Of a DNA stretch of 64,000 bases, positions 10,594 through 23,453 are shown piece by piece. A model generated the notes under the pieces. The model saw only the letters and a program-made list of their open reading frames with translations. It was not told the DNA's origin and did not search any database. Location: the NCBI GenBank assembly GCA_004835665.1, contig RBKR01000019.1:1116001-1180000 (forward strand), in the 5' to 3' direction. The translations under genes and the position numbers were made by a program. How positions within the stretch are numbered: position 1 is the stretch's first letter; every line of letters starts with the position of its first letter. This stretch comes from Phoma sp. XZ068 (taxonomy: Eukaryota; Ascomycota; Dothideomycetes; Pleosporales; Didymellaceae).

Positions 10594-11709
10594 GTTCGCT
10601 TGGTGCGAGGTTGAGACAGATCTAGTCGGGTTCAACATGTTGTTCAGAAAGATAGCCCAAAGAATAGGTACTATACTTTGACAGTCTCTATATGCAGAGC
10701 ACGATTGGTCCGGCTGCGCTAAGCACGAAGTAGTATGCCTTGCGAGCGGCAACCAACATTGCAGCCTTTGACCATAGGTACTTTAGCGTTGGGAGGGGAA
10801 GTGGGATCGAGACTTCACTAGGCAGTTCTGGAAAACGCCTTACCCAACCGTTGCCGAACGCCTGGCCTTAGCGGTGCACTCTATAACGGTGCTAGTCTGC
10901 CGGGAAAGGTAATCAATGAATGCGATAGGTCTTACCTGTGGAGATCAACTAGTGCATGTATATGACGAGGGACAGGTATAAAGTTAATTCTAAATAAGAA
11001 AATAGGCGTACTTATCCAACTCGGCATATGCAGTGACCGCACCGCAGACTTGTAAGGTAGGTTGTTTGACAGCGATAAGTGTGATGTCATCATGCAGTGG
11101 ACCCTGCCTCCCAAGAATCTGGCACACTACATGATCAACCAAGATTTTCGTAGACGTACGTTTGCATGTACCGAAAAGGTGATCTTTGCGAATGGAGCAA
11201 TTCGCGGCAAATGCTCATCTCGAAGCTACGCCTCGCGATGACAGGATCTGGATTAAGGCTTAGGTATTGAAAGTCGATCGTTTTAGCGTCAGTCGGCTGG
11301 TGCTAGACCAGAACGTTCTTTTTTGGTGAATCATGCTTCCTAACGCTGCCACAACGTCAAATCTTGACTGAAGATACCTAGACGGTCCTCCCAAACCGGA
11401 TCGTTATAAGCTCACCAAGTTCGTGCTACGGTTTCAGGCATAAGTAGTGTATGTGGTGGATGGCGTCCGAGGGTCAAGATTGGAAGACAAAAGAATACCT
11501 ACTGGCCTTCTAGGCCAATAGGAGAAGATTTAACTGCTAACTGTTCATCTCATCGCCATTGAATTGCTGTTAAGATTTCAATACTTAACACGTAAGCACT
11601 ATGTCACTCCTTATGTCTGCTACTATAGTAAGTCCAGAAATTCCAGTGTCACCAAACCTCGTTCTCTTATATTGCACACTTAGAGATTGTCTCACATAAA
11701 ATCTGCATT
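10594..11709. other. Divergent intergenic region, no gene seen
   Basis: This 1.1 kb lies between two divergent start codons (glucosyltransferase-tail protein and MFS transporter). Short frames only. It presumably carries both promoters. Confidence 0.4.
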
Positions 11710-13384
11710 ATGAAGGCAGCATCCTCGAATTTGATACAAGACTCGTTCAAAGAACGAACGCCACTCCTCTCGGCGACCAACGTCCTCGACTCAACGAAGT
11801 CAACCATCTCATCCACTTTTACGCAATGTGAGAGAAACAAACCATGGAAATTGCTTGTTTCGCTCGCTTGCATCCTCATAGCCATGGTAGACATGGGTCG
11901 TTCCCTTGCCGAGGCTCCACGCACGCGTGTCTACGAAGCGAACATCTGTTTGGCACACTACCGCCGACATGACCCTACCCAGATTGGGGCGGATGGAAAG
12001 GTGCCCGAGCAGCTCTGCAAGATAGATGCGGTGCAACAAAAGCTGGCCGTGATATTCGGCTGGCAGGATACCTTTGACGCCATTCCCAGCATCTTCCTAG
12101 CCATCCCCTTTGGCACCCTTGCCGACAGAGTAGGTAGAAAATGGGTGCTGGCAGGGAGCCTGGTGGGTCTACAGCTGAATAGCGTGTGGGTACTGTTTAT
12201 ATGTAAGTGACACTGGGCAGACTTTGAGGAAACGCGCCTCCGACTGATGTTCATCAGGTTACTGCAACAGCCTACCACTGCAGCTCACCTGGCTGTCATC
12301 CGTTTTCTACTTCATCGGCGGCGGACCCATTGTTGCATTCGCTATTGGCACTACGATGATATCCGACATCGCCCCTCATGAGAAGCGCACAGCCATTTTC
12401 CTGTACCTGACCGCTTCCGTTCTTATCACTGAGACAGTGGCACCCATCTTGGTAGTACGCCTTATGGAATTTGGGGACTGGACTCCCCTCATGCTCTCTC
12501 TTACCGTTCAGCTAGCGGGTACCCTATTAGCAGTGCTTTTTCCAGAAACCCTGCACCTACGCGATCAAGAGTCCACAACTAGAAACCATCGGAGCATAGA
12601 ACTAAGGACGACTGTCGACAATTCCTGGCTGAAGAACCAAGTGCGACACTTCCAGGCAGCGTATCACTTCTTTACGCGTGACTGCAGACTGGGCTTAATC
12701 ATTTTTACGTTCATGGCGAATAAGTTAGGTGGACAGGCTATAGGTCTACTCTTGCGGTACGCTTCTAAGCGGTACAGTTGGGAGATCAAGAAGTCGGCTT
12801 ACCTGTTGTCCTTTCGCGCAGCAACGAACCTTGTCGCTATCCTTATCTGCATCCCGCTTGTCAACTTCGTGTTGTTGAGATGCGGTCGCCTTCCTTCATA
12901 CTCGGCCGACCTCTGGATAGCTCGTGGATCCATCATTCTCACCGCCATCTCTTTTTTGATCATTGGACTAGCGGCCCAGCCGTCCTTGCTTATTCTGGGT
13001 CTTTTGGTGCACAATCTTGGTACTGGCTTCAGCGCCGCCATGCGATCTGTCTCTGTTCATGTCGTAGGAGCACAATCCAGCTCTAATATTGGGAAACTCA
13101 TGAGTACCATTGCGATCGCTGAAAGTCTTGGTGCTTTGGTTGCTGGGCCGCTGTTTAACCAGATGTTTCAATGGGGCATGAAATTAGGAAGCGAATGGCT
13201 AGGGCTGCCATTTCTCGCTGCTGTGGTTGTGTCTGTTGGAATATTTATCATCACTCTCATCGTGGATATGAACAAGTTAACTACTAAGTACAACAAATTT
13301 CCCAGCGGAGACGACGGTCAGGTTGGAGAGGAACAGGGAACGACTCCTACACTCACCGGAGAAGATATTCCTACGTACTCCTAG
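11710..13384 (+). CDS. Major facilitator superfamily transporter, drug/metabolite efflux-like
   Basis: Two exons, 11710-12202 and 12258-13384 (intron 12203-12257), 539 aa, typical for a 12- to 14-helix fungal MFS pump. Helix 1 is at about residues 53-70 (KLLVSLACILIAMVDMG) after a cytosolic N-terminus. A long first loop follows, with CLAHYRRHDP and Cys residues. The MFS signature is the helix 2-3 loop FGTLADRVGRKWVLAGSLVG. The splice restores VLFICYCNSLPLQ followed by IGGGPIVAFAIGTTMISDIA, a block characteristic of fungal efflux-type MFS proteins near secondary-metabolite genes. The C-terminal tail after the last helix (about 500 onward) is hydrophilic. The substrate is unknown, and no biosynthetic core gene is nearby. 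Confidence 0.88.
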
Positions 13385-16300
13385 TTGTGAAGCTATAAAC
13401 CAGATCACTACTAGTCTCTCAGTATCTCTTGAGATTACCATCGTCATTGCGTGCCGTAAAGGTGACCCTCAGCCTTCCCGAACATCTGATAGAACTATCG
13501 TAAACATGATAAGCCCGCACTCCGTCTGCCTCCAGAACTTCAAGTCTCCCAAACAGCCACGACGTAGACGTCAGATGATTTCTCAAGCGAGCTCATGAAG
13601 CTGCAAGAGGATGCAATGCACGCCATGAAGGGAGCAGAAATGTCGAACTTGCATTGGATGTACTGCACCGACAACGGAGACGATCAACAATGAATCAGAG
13701 TGGGTGTCTGGACGGTCAATAGGCTGCAGGACATCTGCAATTTAATCCACCTTACAAAACACTCTATGAGAAAAGACCTGCCCGCGCTCTTGTTCTTAGA
13801 TGCCAGCAACCATCCAGGATCTTTGTCAAGTCTAGCGAAGAAGGATTATTCCTTGATTTGGTTGTATCCCTTCCCTCACGCATACTTATGGAGGCGCGGC
13901 GTAATTAACTTAGTTGCGAACAAGCTGAACTTTGCATATAATCGCCTTTTGGGCTTAGTACTTGCTTGAATGTTTGAGAAACAATAACTAAGCAGATTTT
14001 CTAAATAGATGCCAAGATGGTGCGCATTAAGTCTGTCAGTTCTGGCGGCATTCTCCTGCACAATTGTAGGCACTGTTGATGGGAGGTACATGCCTTACAA
14101 GCGAATAGCCGCTGTTGTATGTTTTTGTTTTGTTGTTTGGACTGGATACGAGGCTCTAGAGAGTTGAGTTGAGTTGAGTTGGGGTCCGGATGCTCTCTGG
14201 TTGGGCGTATCGAGACCTAATCGCGTGTCTTGATCTTGTGCGGTGACTTTGTTTGCGACGTCCTTGCCATGCCTAGGTTGAGCTTGGATTGGTGGGCTTG
14301 CAATACTGAGAGCTTGTGTTTGGGTGTGTCCTATCTAGAAGGTAGGTACCGCTTTGTGTGATCCGTGGTGAGTGAGATCGTGGGGATAGTATACGTGGGC
14401 GAGGTTATCAAGATGTAAGTAGACATCAAACATGTAAGACGCTTGACACTCTTGTTTTATATTTTTGGAGCGTGCATGATAGTATTGAAGTAAGACGAAG
14501 GGAAAGGGACGGCATGTGAAGGATATAATGGGTAGTCAGGGTAATACGTAAGGCAAGGAGATTGAGTCGAGGTCAGTTGGGTCAGGTCGGCTGTTCATGT
14601 TGATGTTGGCTGTCGTGCATACATTGACAACGGCTTCGAATGATAATATAGTGATTGGTTTGTGATTCGGTTAGATAGGCAAAGTAATTCAATTCGAAAT
14701 CTCCCTCGTTAATGTTACAAGTCATCGAGAATTGCTGGAATAATTAAGAGGGAAGTTTATCGCAGGACATAAAGTGTGCAGGGCAGGAGAGATAACAGCC
14801 TTAGAAACCTGCTAGCTATCACGAAATGTTAGCGGTCAGGGACGGTGTTTTGATCAATGAATGACGAGAAACAAGGAATATGCGACGGTGTTAGAGGGGA
14901 AAGGAAGCGGCAAAATAGATTATGTACTCTTATTCAGTCTAGACCAAAGACGCGCACTCGTTGCATTGCTTCCCACATCTTTTTCCAAGAATCTGTGACC
15001 AAATACCTCCCTCAAGGTATCCAAGACACATGGGTGCAAAATCGATCACCAAATTATATGTACTTCGCTTACAAGAACGGAGCCATGGAGTTATTTGCCG
15101 CGGGGCCCTACAAGGTATCCATGCCTCCCGCCAAACCATCCACTTCAGTTCACGATCCCATCAGCCTTAGCCTCCTGTTATACACCTCGGTGCACCCATT
15201 CTCAAGCTGGGACTCTGTGACGTCGATATGAGGATGTCGGGAACCAAAACGGCTTGCATAGTACTACGGCGCTAGAACGAGGCGCGCGGAAAGGCGGATA
15301 GTCCAAAGGTCAAGATTTAAGGGATTGTTGACTCGTTTATTATGTTATATGCTGAGAAGTGAGTGTAGTGGAACAATGCACGGGTTGCCTGTAACTTGCT
15401 GTTTGTGGCGGCTTAAATAATATAACAGTCAGAGTATACAAGAGAGGAGGAAAACTAGCAGTACGTAGAGGAGAATGGCTAGTACACTAGTCTACGGAGG
15501 AAATCGTGCTGTGCTTAGTTAAAGCAGGTAGCAGACGGAGACAACAGATATGAAATAATTCTAGTGCACATCCATCTACAATATGTTCTATGGTGTTCAT
15601 ATGTTTGGTATCGTGCATGTAGAGGTCTTGTGAGTAACCACTTAAGAATTCTTGGCCCTGTATAGAGCTCCATACAGTTGTTATTGATTAAGTAACGCTG
15701 AAGTAGTAGCTATGGTTTGGAAGTAGACAAGAGCTAGAAAGCTGTAAATTTAGCCGCTTAGGAGCTTGAAGAAGAAACATTAGTGGTAGACTTCCGAACA
15801 AGGTCTTGGAGTGTGGGGGTCAGAGGGGTCACGAAGCAGCGTGGCAAGTTGAGGAATTTCAAGAAAATGAAGGTGTATTGCTGATGATAGAGAGGGAATA
15901 AAGGGGACAAAACTCATGTAGACTATCTAGCCCGGGTTCATTTATTCGCTGGTTTAGCTCGGCGGCAAAGAAGCCGATGCAGCAGAGCTATTACTGGTAT
16001 GATATGTGATTATTCATCACGGGTACGACAGAGGAGAAGGATGAGGGTTGAGCGGTAGAGGAGGACGATAATTGTTAGGATATAATAGATATCAATAATA
16101 GAGGCATGTAATAAACGCAAAGTAGCTAGAGTAAGATAACAAGCTGAACAGAAAGGGCTATGCACGTCTGTTTACGAGATATCTGGTATCTCATATCTTA
16201 AATCTCTCTCCACTCGAGTCACAAGTATATGGTTTTTTCATCATCCTATCTCCGGCGCCCAGCTATGCACATTTGTATACTGTATACTATGTCTTCAATC

Positions 16301-17495
16301 GTGATCTTGCACAAGGTGCCACCCGCACTGGTCAGGAAATGGAATGTACTTATGCCGAAGTAGGCCCTGCCTTTAGGCGGGGGCGGGTGGGTCAAGTGGG
16401 TTATAGTTGAGTAGTGACGGAGATTGCCGAGTCTGTGCCTGCATTGTTGCAGTGCTTGTTTTGTGTCAGGGATAAAAACAAGGCTTCTACGTGCTTGAGG
16501 ATTGGGAATACGTGTGATTAGAGTGTGCCAGTCGCTTTCAAATCGCGGCGATTTTGCCATACTTCTCGAGGGATCAGCTTCTTACACAAGTTATGGTCAT
16601 GGGATGTATATGAACAGTAGGTCTCGTGTGGCTGTTTTGCTGATATCCGACGTGGTGTATTGTGGTGCCGTTGAAGTGCAACTATGTACCTGATATTCTC
16701 TCTGAATGTTTGCATAGATCATGCTTTGCCTCGAACTCAGACTGCATTGGTGGGTCCAGAACTCTTTTCATATATACACACTTGATCCGGAGAATTCTCA
16801 GCACGCATTGACAATAATAGTAATAATGCACTTCTTTCGATTGAAAACTATCCTTGTCGGTATCCCTGGCTCCCTGTGACGATGATTGATGAGATCGTGA
16901 CGTATTTCTGTTATCTCGTCTTCCGGAGGGGCGGAAAATGCTGAGACTCAAACGACCGTGTGCATTGAGCGTTCTAACAGCCGTGTACACAGAAAAGTGG
17001 TCGGTCTCCGCACAGACCAGACGGCCTGCATTACTCTCTGATGGCGAACCCTCATGTCTCGATTATACTCTCGAAAATTGTCACGTTGTGGTTGTGAGAT
17101 ATAAATAGATGGTATTACGAGGCTGTGGAAAACGGTCCCCCATCGCGCTAACTGCAGTCGCACTAGCGCAGCCTGATCTCCATCGAACACGGCCGCAGTC
17201 CATCCTTTACCGACCCGATAAGCACCCTAACGGCAAAGCGACCCGATTTCAGACGCAATGTTGTACGAGCGTGAGCTGAATCTGCTGTGATAGGTGGTAT
17301 CGCGCGAGCGTGCAGACATGTATGCGGTATCGCTGCGGTAAGGCTTACACTGCGTGCTGGGGCTGAGCGTGTGTGAGCGTGAGATCTGACTCGGCTGGCT
17401 TTAAGGTGGGCGCGGCTCCTCTCTTACACTCTTTTCTCCTCTTCTCTTCTTTTGCTTCGTGTTGCCGTCACGTGTTATTGATATTCCGAGTGACA
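13385..17495. other. 4.1 kb gene-poor region
   Basis: No protein family could be recognised on either strand. Frames at 14857-15231 and 16246-16560 are short, lack splice continuity and read as chance. The stretch contains repeat copy 2 (13900-14125) and a short run of GAGTT units near 14163-14181. 16.9-17.5 kb is likely the promoter of the following gene. Non-coding RNA cannot be excluded. Confidence 0.45.
13900..14125 (+). repeat. Degenerate dispersed repeat, copy 2
   Basis: Direct-orientation partner of 1885-2107. It shares GCTGAACTTTGCATATA-like sequence at about 13923, TCTGGCGGCATTCTCCTGCA at 14041 and GGAGGTACATGCCTTA at 14081, ending with CCGCTGTTGTATG near 14120. Several short indels separate the copies, so they are old. 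Each copy lies downstream of a protein-coding gene (AKR, MFS). Confidence 0.6.
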
Positions 17496-18940
17496 ATGGC
17501 CGATGGGATTCGCAGAAGCCCCCAAGACTGCCAGTTCGATGCACAGAGGCCAGAGTGCGCGAATCTCGCCAACCAAGCGACCACCCGGGTTATAGGAGTA
17601 ACAACGCCTGTTGGACTAGATGGTAATCCAGAAGTCACGCAGGGTCCGGCGAGTCTCAATCCGACGAACGATGAATCCGGAGTGGCGGTGACTACAACCG
17701 GTACGAACCTAAACGGCGTAGTATGGACCAATGTGTATACGACTTTTCCTTCAAAAGCAACATCAGTAGCACCCACGCCAACAGTTTCTTCGATGGTGAC
17801 TACGGGAGTACCGCCAGCCGCACAAGCGACAAGCATGGGTAGCAGCAACGACGGTGTAAGCAAAGGTGCCGTCGCCGGGATTGCAATTGCAACATCCATT
17901 GTTGGTGCGGCGATTGCCTTCGCCATTGCTTGGTTCTTGTTCAAGAGACGGGACAGAAAACTTGTCCAGAAGCTTTGTCCATCTGGATACCCTATCTACG
18001 CTGATTCCTCGCCCGAGTTGGTCATGGTGCAGAAAAGCGCGGCAATGAGAAGCCCATACGTCCAAGTCTCGCAGACACAGATGCGCACTCCTGTTCCGAT
18101 CCCACCACGTGTTCCCAACGTTTCTCCACAAGAAGCCAGCGATGCTCTGGCTGGTATTCTCCCACCTGCGGCCAGCGAGCAGGATGCTCGAGCCCGCGTG
18201 TCGGGGCTGTTTGCGCAGATCCATCGGCATGTCGACACGTACTATCGCGATGTACACGCCAGCATTACCCCGAGCATGGACTCCGACCTGGAGTCATTTG
18301 GCAAAGACGTCAACATACTTGAGCTGCTGCAGAACTGTTCTCAACCTACTTTGGCGCTGAAGCACACCCTCGTCGCATTTATACTGAACACCACTGGACC
18401 GAAGCATGAAGGCGAGCAAACACTGTGGCCTGAGGAACTGAAACAAGTCTTGAAGTCGCAAAACTTTGGTACATCTTCTGCTGATCCAATGCACAAGCAA
18501 TTGTTAACCTCGTTGTAGACTCCTCGCAAATAGCAACAGCACAGGCCATTCACCGCCGCCTCTCGGTCTACCTCTACATGCAGCAAAACTCCTTCACACA
18601 CGCTAACCGGTCGCAATCTCGACTTTCCAATCTCTCCTCCCTGTCATTGACCCGCAAAACTGCTTCCGCCATCCGCGAAGCAGCCGAGCACTTCTCGCTC
18701 ACGTTTTTCCCCTGGGCGAACCCCACATTTGGAGACCAAGAGAGGGAGAGTGATCTCACCGGACTCATTGGCGAGGCATTGGAATGTAGCATTTGGCTTA
18801 TGGGGCAGCTGGGCGAGTGGGGCTTTGAGTGGGAGGCTCCGGGTAGATCGGTGGTTGTTGTTGCGCCGGCATTGGTTGTGAGAGAGGATGGGAGTGGGCC
18901 TAGGAGGGTTGTGCTAGATCAGAGTGTTGTTGGGATTTAG
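17496..18940 (+). CDS. Single-pass membrane protein with Ser/Thr-rich ectodomain
   Basis: Exons 17496-18468 and 18534-18940, 459 aa. The intron 18469-18533 (65 bases, GTACAT...TAG) is chosen because it removes the TAG at 18516 and joins frames exactly; a TTAAC branch-like site lies inside. Residues 1-120 are Ser/Thr/Val/Gly-rich and probably glycosylated, with few cysteines. Residues about 123-148 are one strong transmembrane helix followed by KRRDRK, giving N-outside/C-inside topology. The cytosolic part (about 150-459) is partly helical (residues 230-320) with a conserved-looking FFPWANPTFGD segment, and ends in a Val-rich region. The layout resembles fungal wall-stress or mucin-like sensors, but I recognise no named family. 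An in-frame upstream ATG-like extension to 17373 is probably leader sequence. Confidence 0.7.
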
Positions 18941-19595
18941 GCGACCTATGATGATATGCCTGTCTGAAGCAACGAGTTTAGTATAACGTGCTCTGTGATA
19001 ATGATAATCACTTGAATTTTTTGGCTATCACTTTGGCTTGACTTGCAAAACATGACCGTTAAACAGGTCTTCTATATTCCTGATTGATCTAAAGTCCTGC
19101 AGGCACGTCCTGGCCAGAATCTTGACTACCGATTGCAAGTCCTTTCCTACCAGACTTTTCCTTATAGGGAAACTTTCATCACGACACACTGAAAGAACTT
19201 TTGAAGCTTACTTTAAACAAATGTCGTAAGCAAGACTCCATCATGTCTTGGTAATCGATATGATTTCAAAATATCCAGTGGCAGTCGTCTTGCCCACATC
19301 TTCATTGGCCTGTCTTTTTGTTGTGCTCTGCTAGAATGCCGATGCAGAGTGTTTTGGCAAATGATGTACGGATAGCCCAGGCGATTTAATGCCGCTGAAG
19401 AACTGGGCGAACGTTGTGGCGTCAGACAATGCCGCTAATGAGCCTGATCTCTCACTTTCTCCAACATTATGGCTAGCTGTCTTTGGATACAGATTCACTC
19501 TCGAGATTCGATTCAACTCTCCATCGTACATCAATCAGGGTTATTTTATTTGATAGCGAATCATTGAACATGACCACGACAGTCTTTTAATCTCC
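18941..19595. other. Intergenic between convergent genes
   Basis: Tail-to-tail spacer holding the two 3' ends. No gene seen; a 67-residue minus-strand frame at 19331-19534 has no recognisable features. Confidence 0.45.
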
Positions 19596-22341
19596 TTACA
19601 TCAGCCCATAGTCGTAATCATCCATCGGCACTGGATCCACCATTACCAATTCGCCAAACTCGCTGCTGACCTCATCATCACTTTCATCAAAGCCGCCATG
19701 TACATCTGTTCGGGCTGCCTGTTTATCTTCGTTGTCTCCAGCATCTTTGACAACAAGCGCCTTGGTTACTAGAACAGCCCCGTGTTTAATCTGGACATCA
19801 TCCACTTCCTTTGCCGTCGCTGGATGCGCTACACTTGCAAGTGATCTCGAATGGGTGCTATCGTCTGTGCCGCGGTCAGAGGACATGAGCGGATCATCTC
19901 GAGCTTCTACAGCGACTGGGATCGAGGTCGAAGGGTTTCTTCTTGGCTGCACAGCGGAACTTGAAGGAGGGCTGAGGTCGGAAGTTGGAGGCTCCGCCTC
20001 CGAAGCAGTCTCTGGAGGGTTTGAGTTTGCGAGCGAGTCCTGGGATAGAGCCGGACCTGTAAGTCGATTTGGACTTTCGATCGATGGACCTGCTCGTGAT
20101 GCTTTTTGTCGGCCTGACTGAGATTGGAAGTACGAGATCGGGTGAGCAGGCGAGGATTGTTGATGTGAAGCAACTTGTGTCGACCGGATCTTCTCACTGG
20201 TGTTAATCAAGCTATCTTGATTGTCTCGACCAGCTTTTGCGTTATTTGGCTTGCTATTCACGGGTTCCAAAGACTGCAAAGGCTCGGATCTGCTTCGTTT
20301 GGCCTCTTCCTTCGCACGCTGCTTTTTCTTTTCAGCCATCTCCAATAATCGCTCTTGCTCAGCAACCTTGTTGATGTTGACATCACCTAATCCAACATTA
20401 ACAAGGATCTTACCAACGAGATAGCGATACTTGTCGTGGCCACTGACAAGCTTGCTAACATCCACGTTCTCGATACCTTGCACGCCTCGAACTTCAGCCA
20501 AACCTGCGACGCCCATCTCAAGCTTTGTAGATCGATAGAGATATCCAAGTACGTAGTCCTCGCCACTGTAGACGTTTACTACGCGAGCTGCAACAACGGA
20601 TCGGATCTTTCTCCACTGCCGGCTGTCTGACGGCGCTGGAGTTCCCATTAACACCACCGACTCGATGAGGCCGAATGCGTGCTGCTCGGCTAGTTCAATG
20701 AGACAGGCAAAGATGACTCGTGAGCCAACAGAATACCCGACGAGAGTGACAGGCCGCTTGCCTTGCACCCCATCAATGAGTGCATGCGCAAGAACCTTGC
20801 CAGCCTTGTCCGCGCGGGCAATGGCGACGCTGAATGGGTTATCAAGAACACTAGCGACTTTGATCAATCCTAGAGGCCACAGTCCTGCGTACAATGCCCC
20901 AAGTAATGTGCGGCTCATGACAGTGTATGTGAGGCCGTCCCAAGCATAACTGAAGAGTACATCCTGCAAAGAAGTGCCCAGTCGAAGCATCGCGCCCAAT
21001 TCGAAACGTAATGCGAACGGTTCGCTTGTTTCCGTGTCAATGACCTCCCAGGGCTTGAACAGATCTGACGGAGAGCTTAGCCAACCGCTGATGCCGATTA
21101 TTACACGCAACCGATGCTGTTCTCGCTTGGCGGGGTCGCGCGCATCTTGCTCATCAGCCCATTCGTTGTCTCGCTGGAGGGATGGGCGATCAGGGTCTGT
21201 AAAAGGTCAGCACTGAGCCAATGTACCAATCGAGTCATACTGGCATACCTTGAACAGGAAGAAACTCAAAATCCTGAACTTCTCGGGCGTACTTTTCCAT
21301 CAATTTCCCTGTCATCTTCGCACCGTAAGCTCCGAACAAAGATCCCACTAACACTGAGCTACCTGCTAGTGCTCCCAGATATGTCGAAACGACACCTAAA
21401 CCGAGGCCCCCCATGACTGTTCCCAGCCCGGCTGCTAACAACGGAGCAGCGAGACCACCAGTCACGCCAATGAGGACTGCACCCCCCACAGCAGCAAGAC
21501 CGACCTTCCACCTGCGAGTCGCGGCGTCGTTTGAGGCTTGCTTCTTGGTCGTCTCTTCCGCATCCATTTGCGACGCAGCCGTTGCCAGAAGTCCTTGAGC
21601 GACCGACTTCTCATGTTCAGCAAGCAGATTTGTTTCTAACTCAAGGCTACTCGTAAGATGCAACAGCAGTACTCTGGAGTGAGCAGGATAATGCTCCAAG
21701 CTCAACAAGAGTAGGAGCAGGCAATGCAAGATCAGAACTCGCTTTTGCTCTTCGAAAGCCAGTATCTGCGTCTCGATCACGTTGTATTGGCCATGATGCT
21801 TTACCTTCCGTGGTGCGACCTGGGCGAAGGGATCGTCTTCAAAGTCGATCAGCGACGAAATACCCTGCTTCTGCCTTTCTGCGTCGTTCAATCTTTGCTT
21901 CCTCCTGGCCTTCGCTTGTCGGACTGTATCACCTCTCACACCAAGTACTTCGCATACACGATGCATGACCCCAGCACGCCATTTGTCAAAGAATGTTAGC
22001 GAACTCCTACGCAGTGCTTGCATCTGCGTAGAGTCCATCTCATTCTGTTTGTGTCCTTGATCATTGTGGCCTTTCACCGATGTATTCTGAGATGGCTCGT
22101 CGAGGCTGATAAGGTCTTGTGGGGCAGTTTGCGGTACGACGGTTGGTCGGGTGGTCGTGGATAGGTTCGTGCTATGCGTTTCGTCCGTGTCGAAGGTTGC
22201 GCTAAGATCATTTCTCATAGAGTCAATGCATAGCAGTACTAGGAGTGCTAGCTCTGTACGTAGGGCGGGCGTCGGAAGCACAGAGTTGAGAGATGCCCCT
22301 TCATTTTTCGGGGTGCTATCTGTACTACTGCCAAAAAACAT
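19596..22341 (-). CDS. DUF726 family alpha/beta-hydrolase-like membrane protein (TMCO4-like)
   Basis: Two exons, 22341-21249 and 21196-19596, with intron 21197-21248, 897 aa. The N-terminal 130 residues are Ser/Thr-rich and variable. From about 135 to 280 the protein is helical. It then has the family-defining Gly/Ala-rich hydrophobic hairpin (VGLAAVGGAVLIGVTGGLAA to GLGTVMGGLGLGVVSTYLGA). After the intron comes RVIIGISGWLSS, and then the nucleophile elbow VTLVGYSVGSRVIF (GxSxG with Ser) and VVLMGTPAPSDSRQWRKIRS, as in DUF726 proteins. The C-terminal 300 residues are low-complexity and acidic, ending DDYDYGLM. The family is conserved across fungi and animals, probably at Golgi or ER membranes; the substrate is not established. 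Intact. Confidence 0.9.
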
Positions 22342-23453
22342 CTTGTAAAATTATAGGACGGTCAGTGATACAGTAGCTGTCTGCTGTGGAGGTTTTCAGG
22401 ACATCTGGGTGCCTAAGGGCGAGATGCGCCTTGTTGGCGCTTAGACGTCGCAGGGTTAAGGCCCCCATTCTCGGACCTGAGACAATGTGGGCCTTGTCTG
22501 AGCCCTGATCTGTGTCTGGATACTGTTGGTGATAGAGGACCCAGACCTTGACGATACTATCGCAATTGTTTCCAACAGGACAGGGAAGTAGAGAACTCGG
22601 ACATAATGTGAACGTCAACTTGAAGGTGGAGCCGCGCCTCGCGTTGTCTCATGATTTCGCTCGGTAAATACCCATGTAGATGACCCACTTTTAAACCCCC
22701 ACGATTGCATGTTCTTTTCGTCACATGAATTTTGTTAGGTAGCTCCATACGATGGCTGCCGTGCAAACGGGATACACCTGGCGACTGTATGCGAATACTT
22801 GTCAATAAAATGCTATTTCTTCCTTCAGTTAACTTCTTTTCTACTAGATATTTTCTGGGCATAATGTGGAATATACTGGTCACATTTTGCGGGCTAAACT
22901 GCTGTGCGTGGACTAATCCAGTATTGTCGAACAACATCACCGGGTCAAAGGAAAGGACAGACATATTCGCGAGCAACTTCTGTCTGTCCTTGATGGGTCT
23001 TGTTATGATTTCCTTCTCTCGCATCCGGCATACCCTACAATACTATGATGGAAACCAGAAATATCAAGAGAAGCTGTATCGTCAACACTGAGTACGAGGG
23101 TCGCGGATGAGCTAGGCATAGAGGTGACAGCAAGCATGCTCGACTCGCCGAGAGGCCATATTTGACTAGGTCACTAGGGAGATACTTCTCGTTCCAAATG
23201 TCTCAATTTGCTGCAGGTTGAAGCCCTTTCAAGTATGACAGTCTCGTCACAGGACACTAGCAAGCACAGCCCAGATTTAAGATTCATTGTGCTGGTTAAG
23301 AACACTGCCCAATGGTCCTAGAACTTATTCAAATGGGAGTTAGCAAATTGTCGCTCAGTCACGACCCCAAGCTCCCAATGATTCGCATAAACTACGATGT
23401 ATCTTTCGAGAAAGCTGTTTCACAGACTCGTGCGTCTATATCTACTCTCGTCA
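22342..23453. other. Intergenic, no gene seen
   Basis: Contains the promoter side of the DUF726 gene and the 3' side of the RBR gene. Overlapping short frames at 22557-23024 and 22732-23091 have no recognisable content. Confidence 0.4.

Noticed and set aside
14857..15231. 124-residue frame in the gene-poor region
   Set aside because: No family likeness, no splice partners, ordinary intergenic composition.
17468..17944. 158-residue minus-strand frame
   Set aside because: Antisense shadow of the Ser/Thr/Val-rich ectodomain of the membrane protein at 17496.
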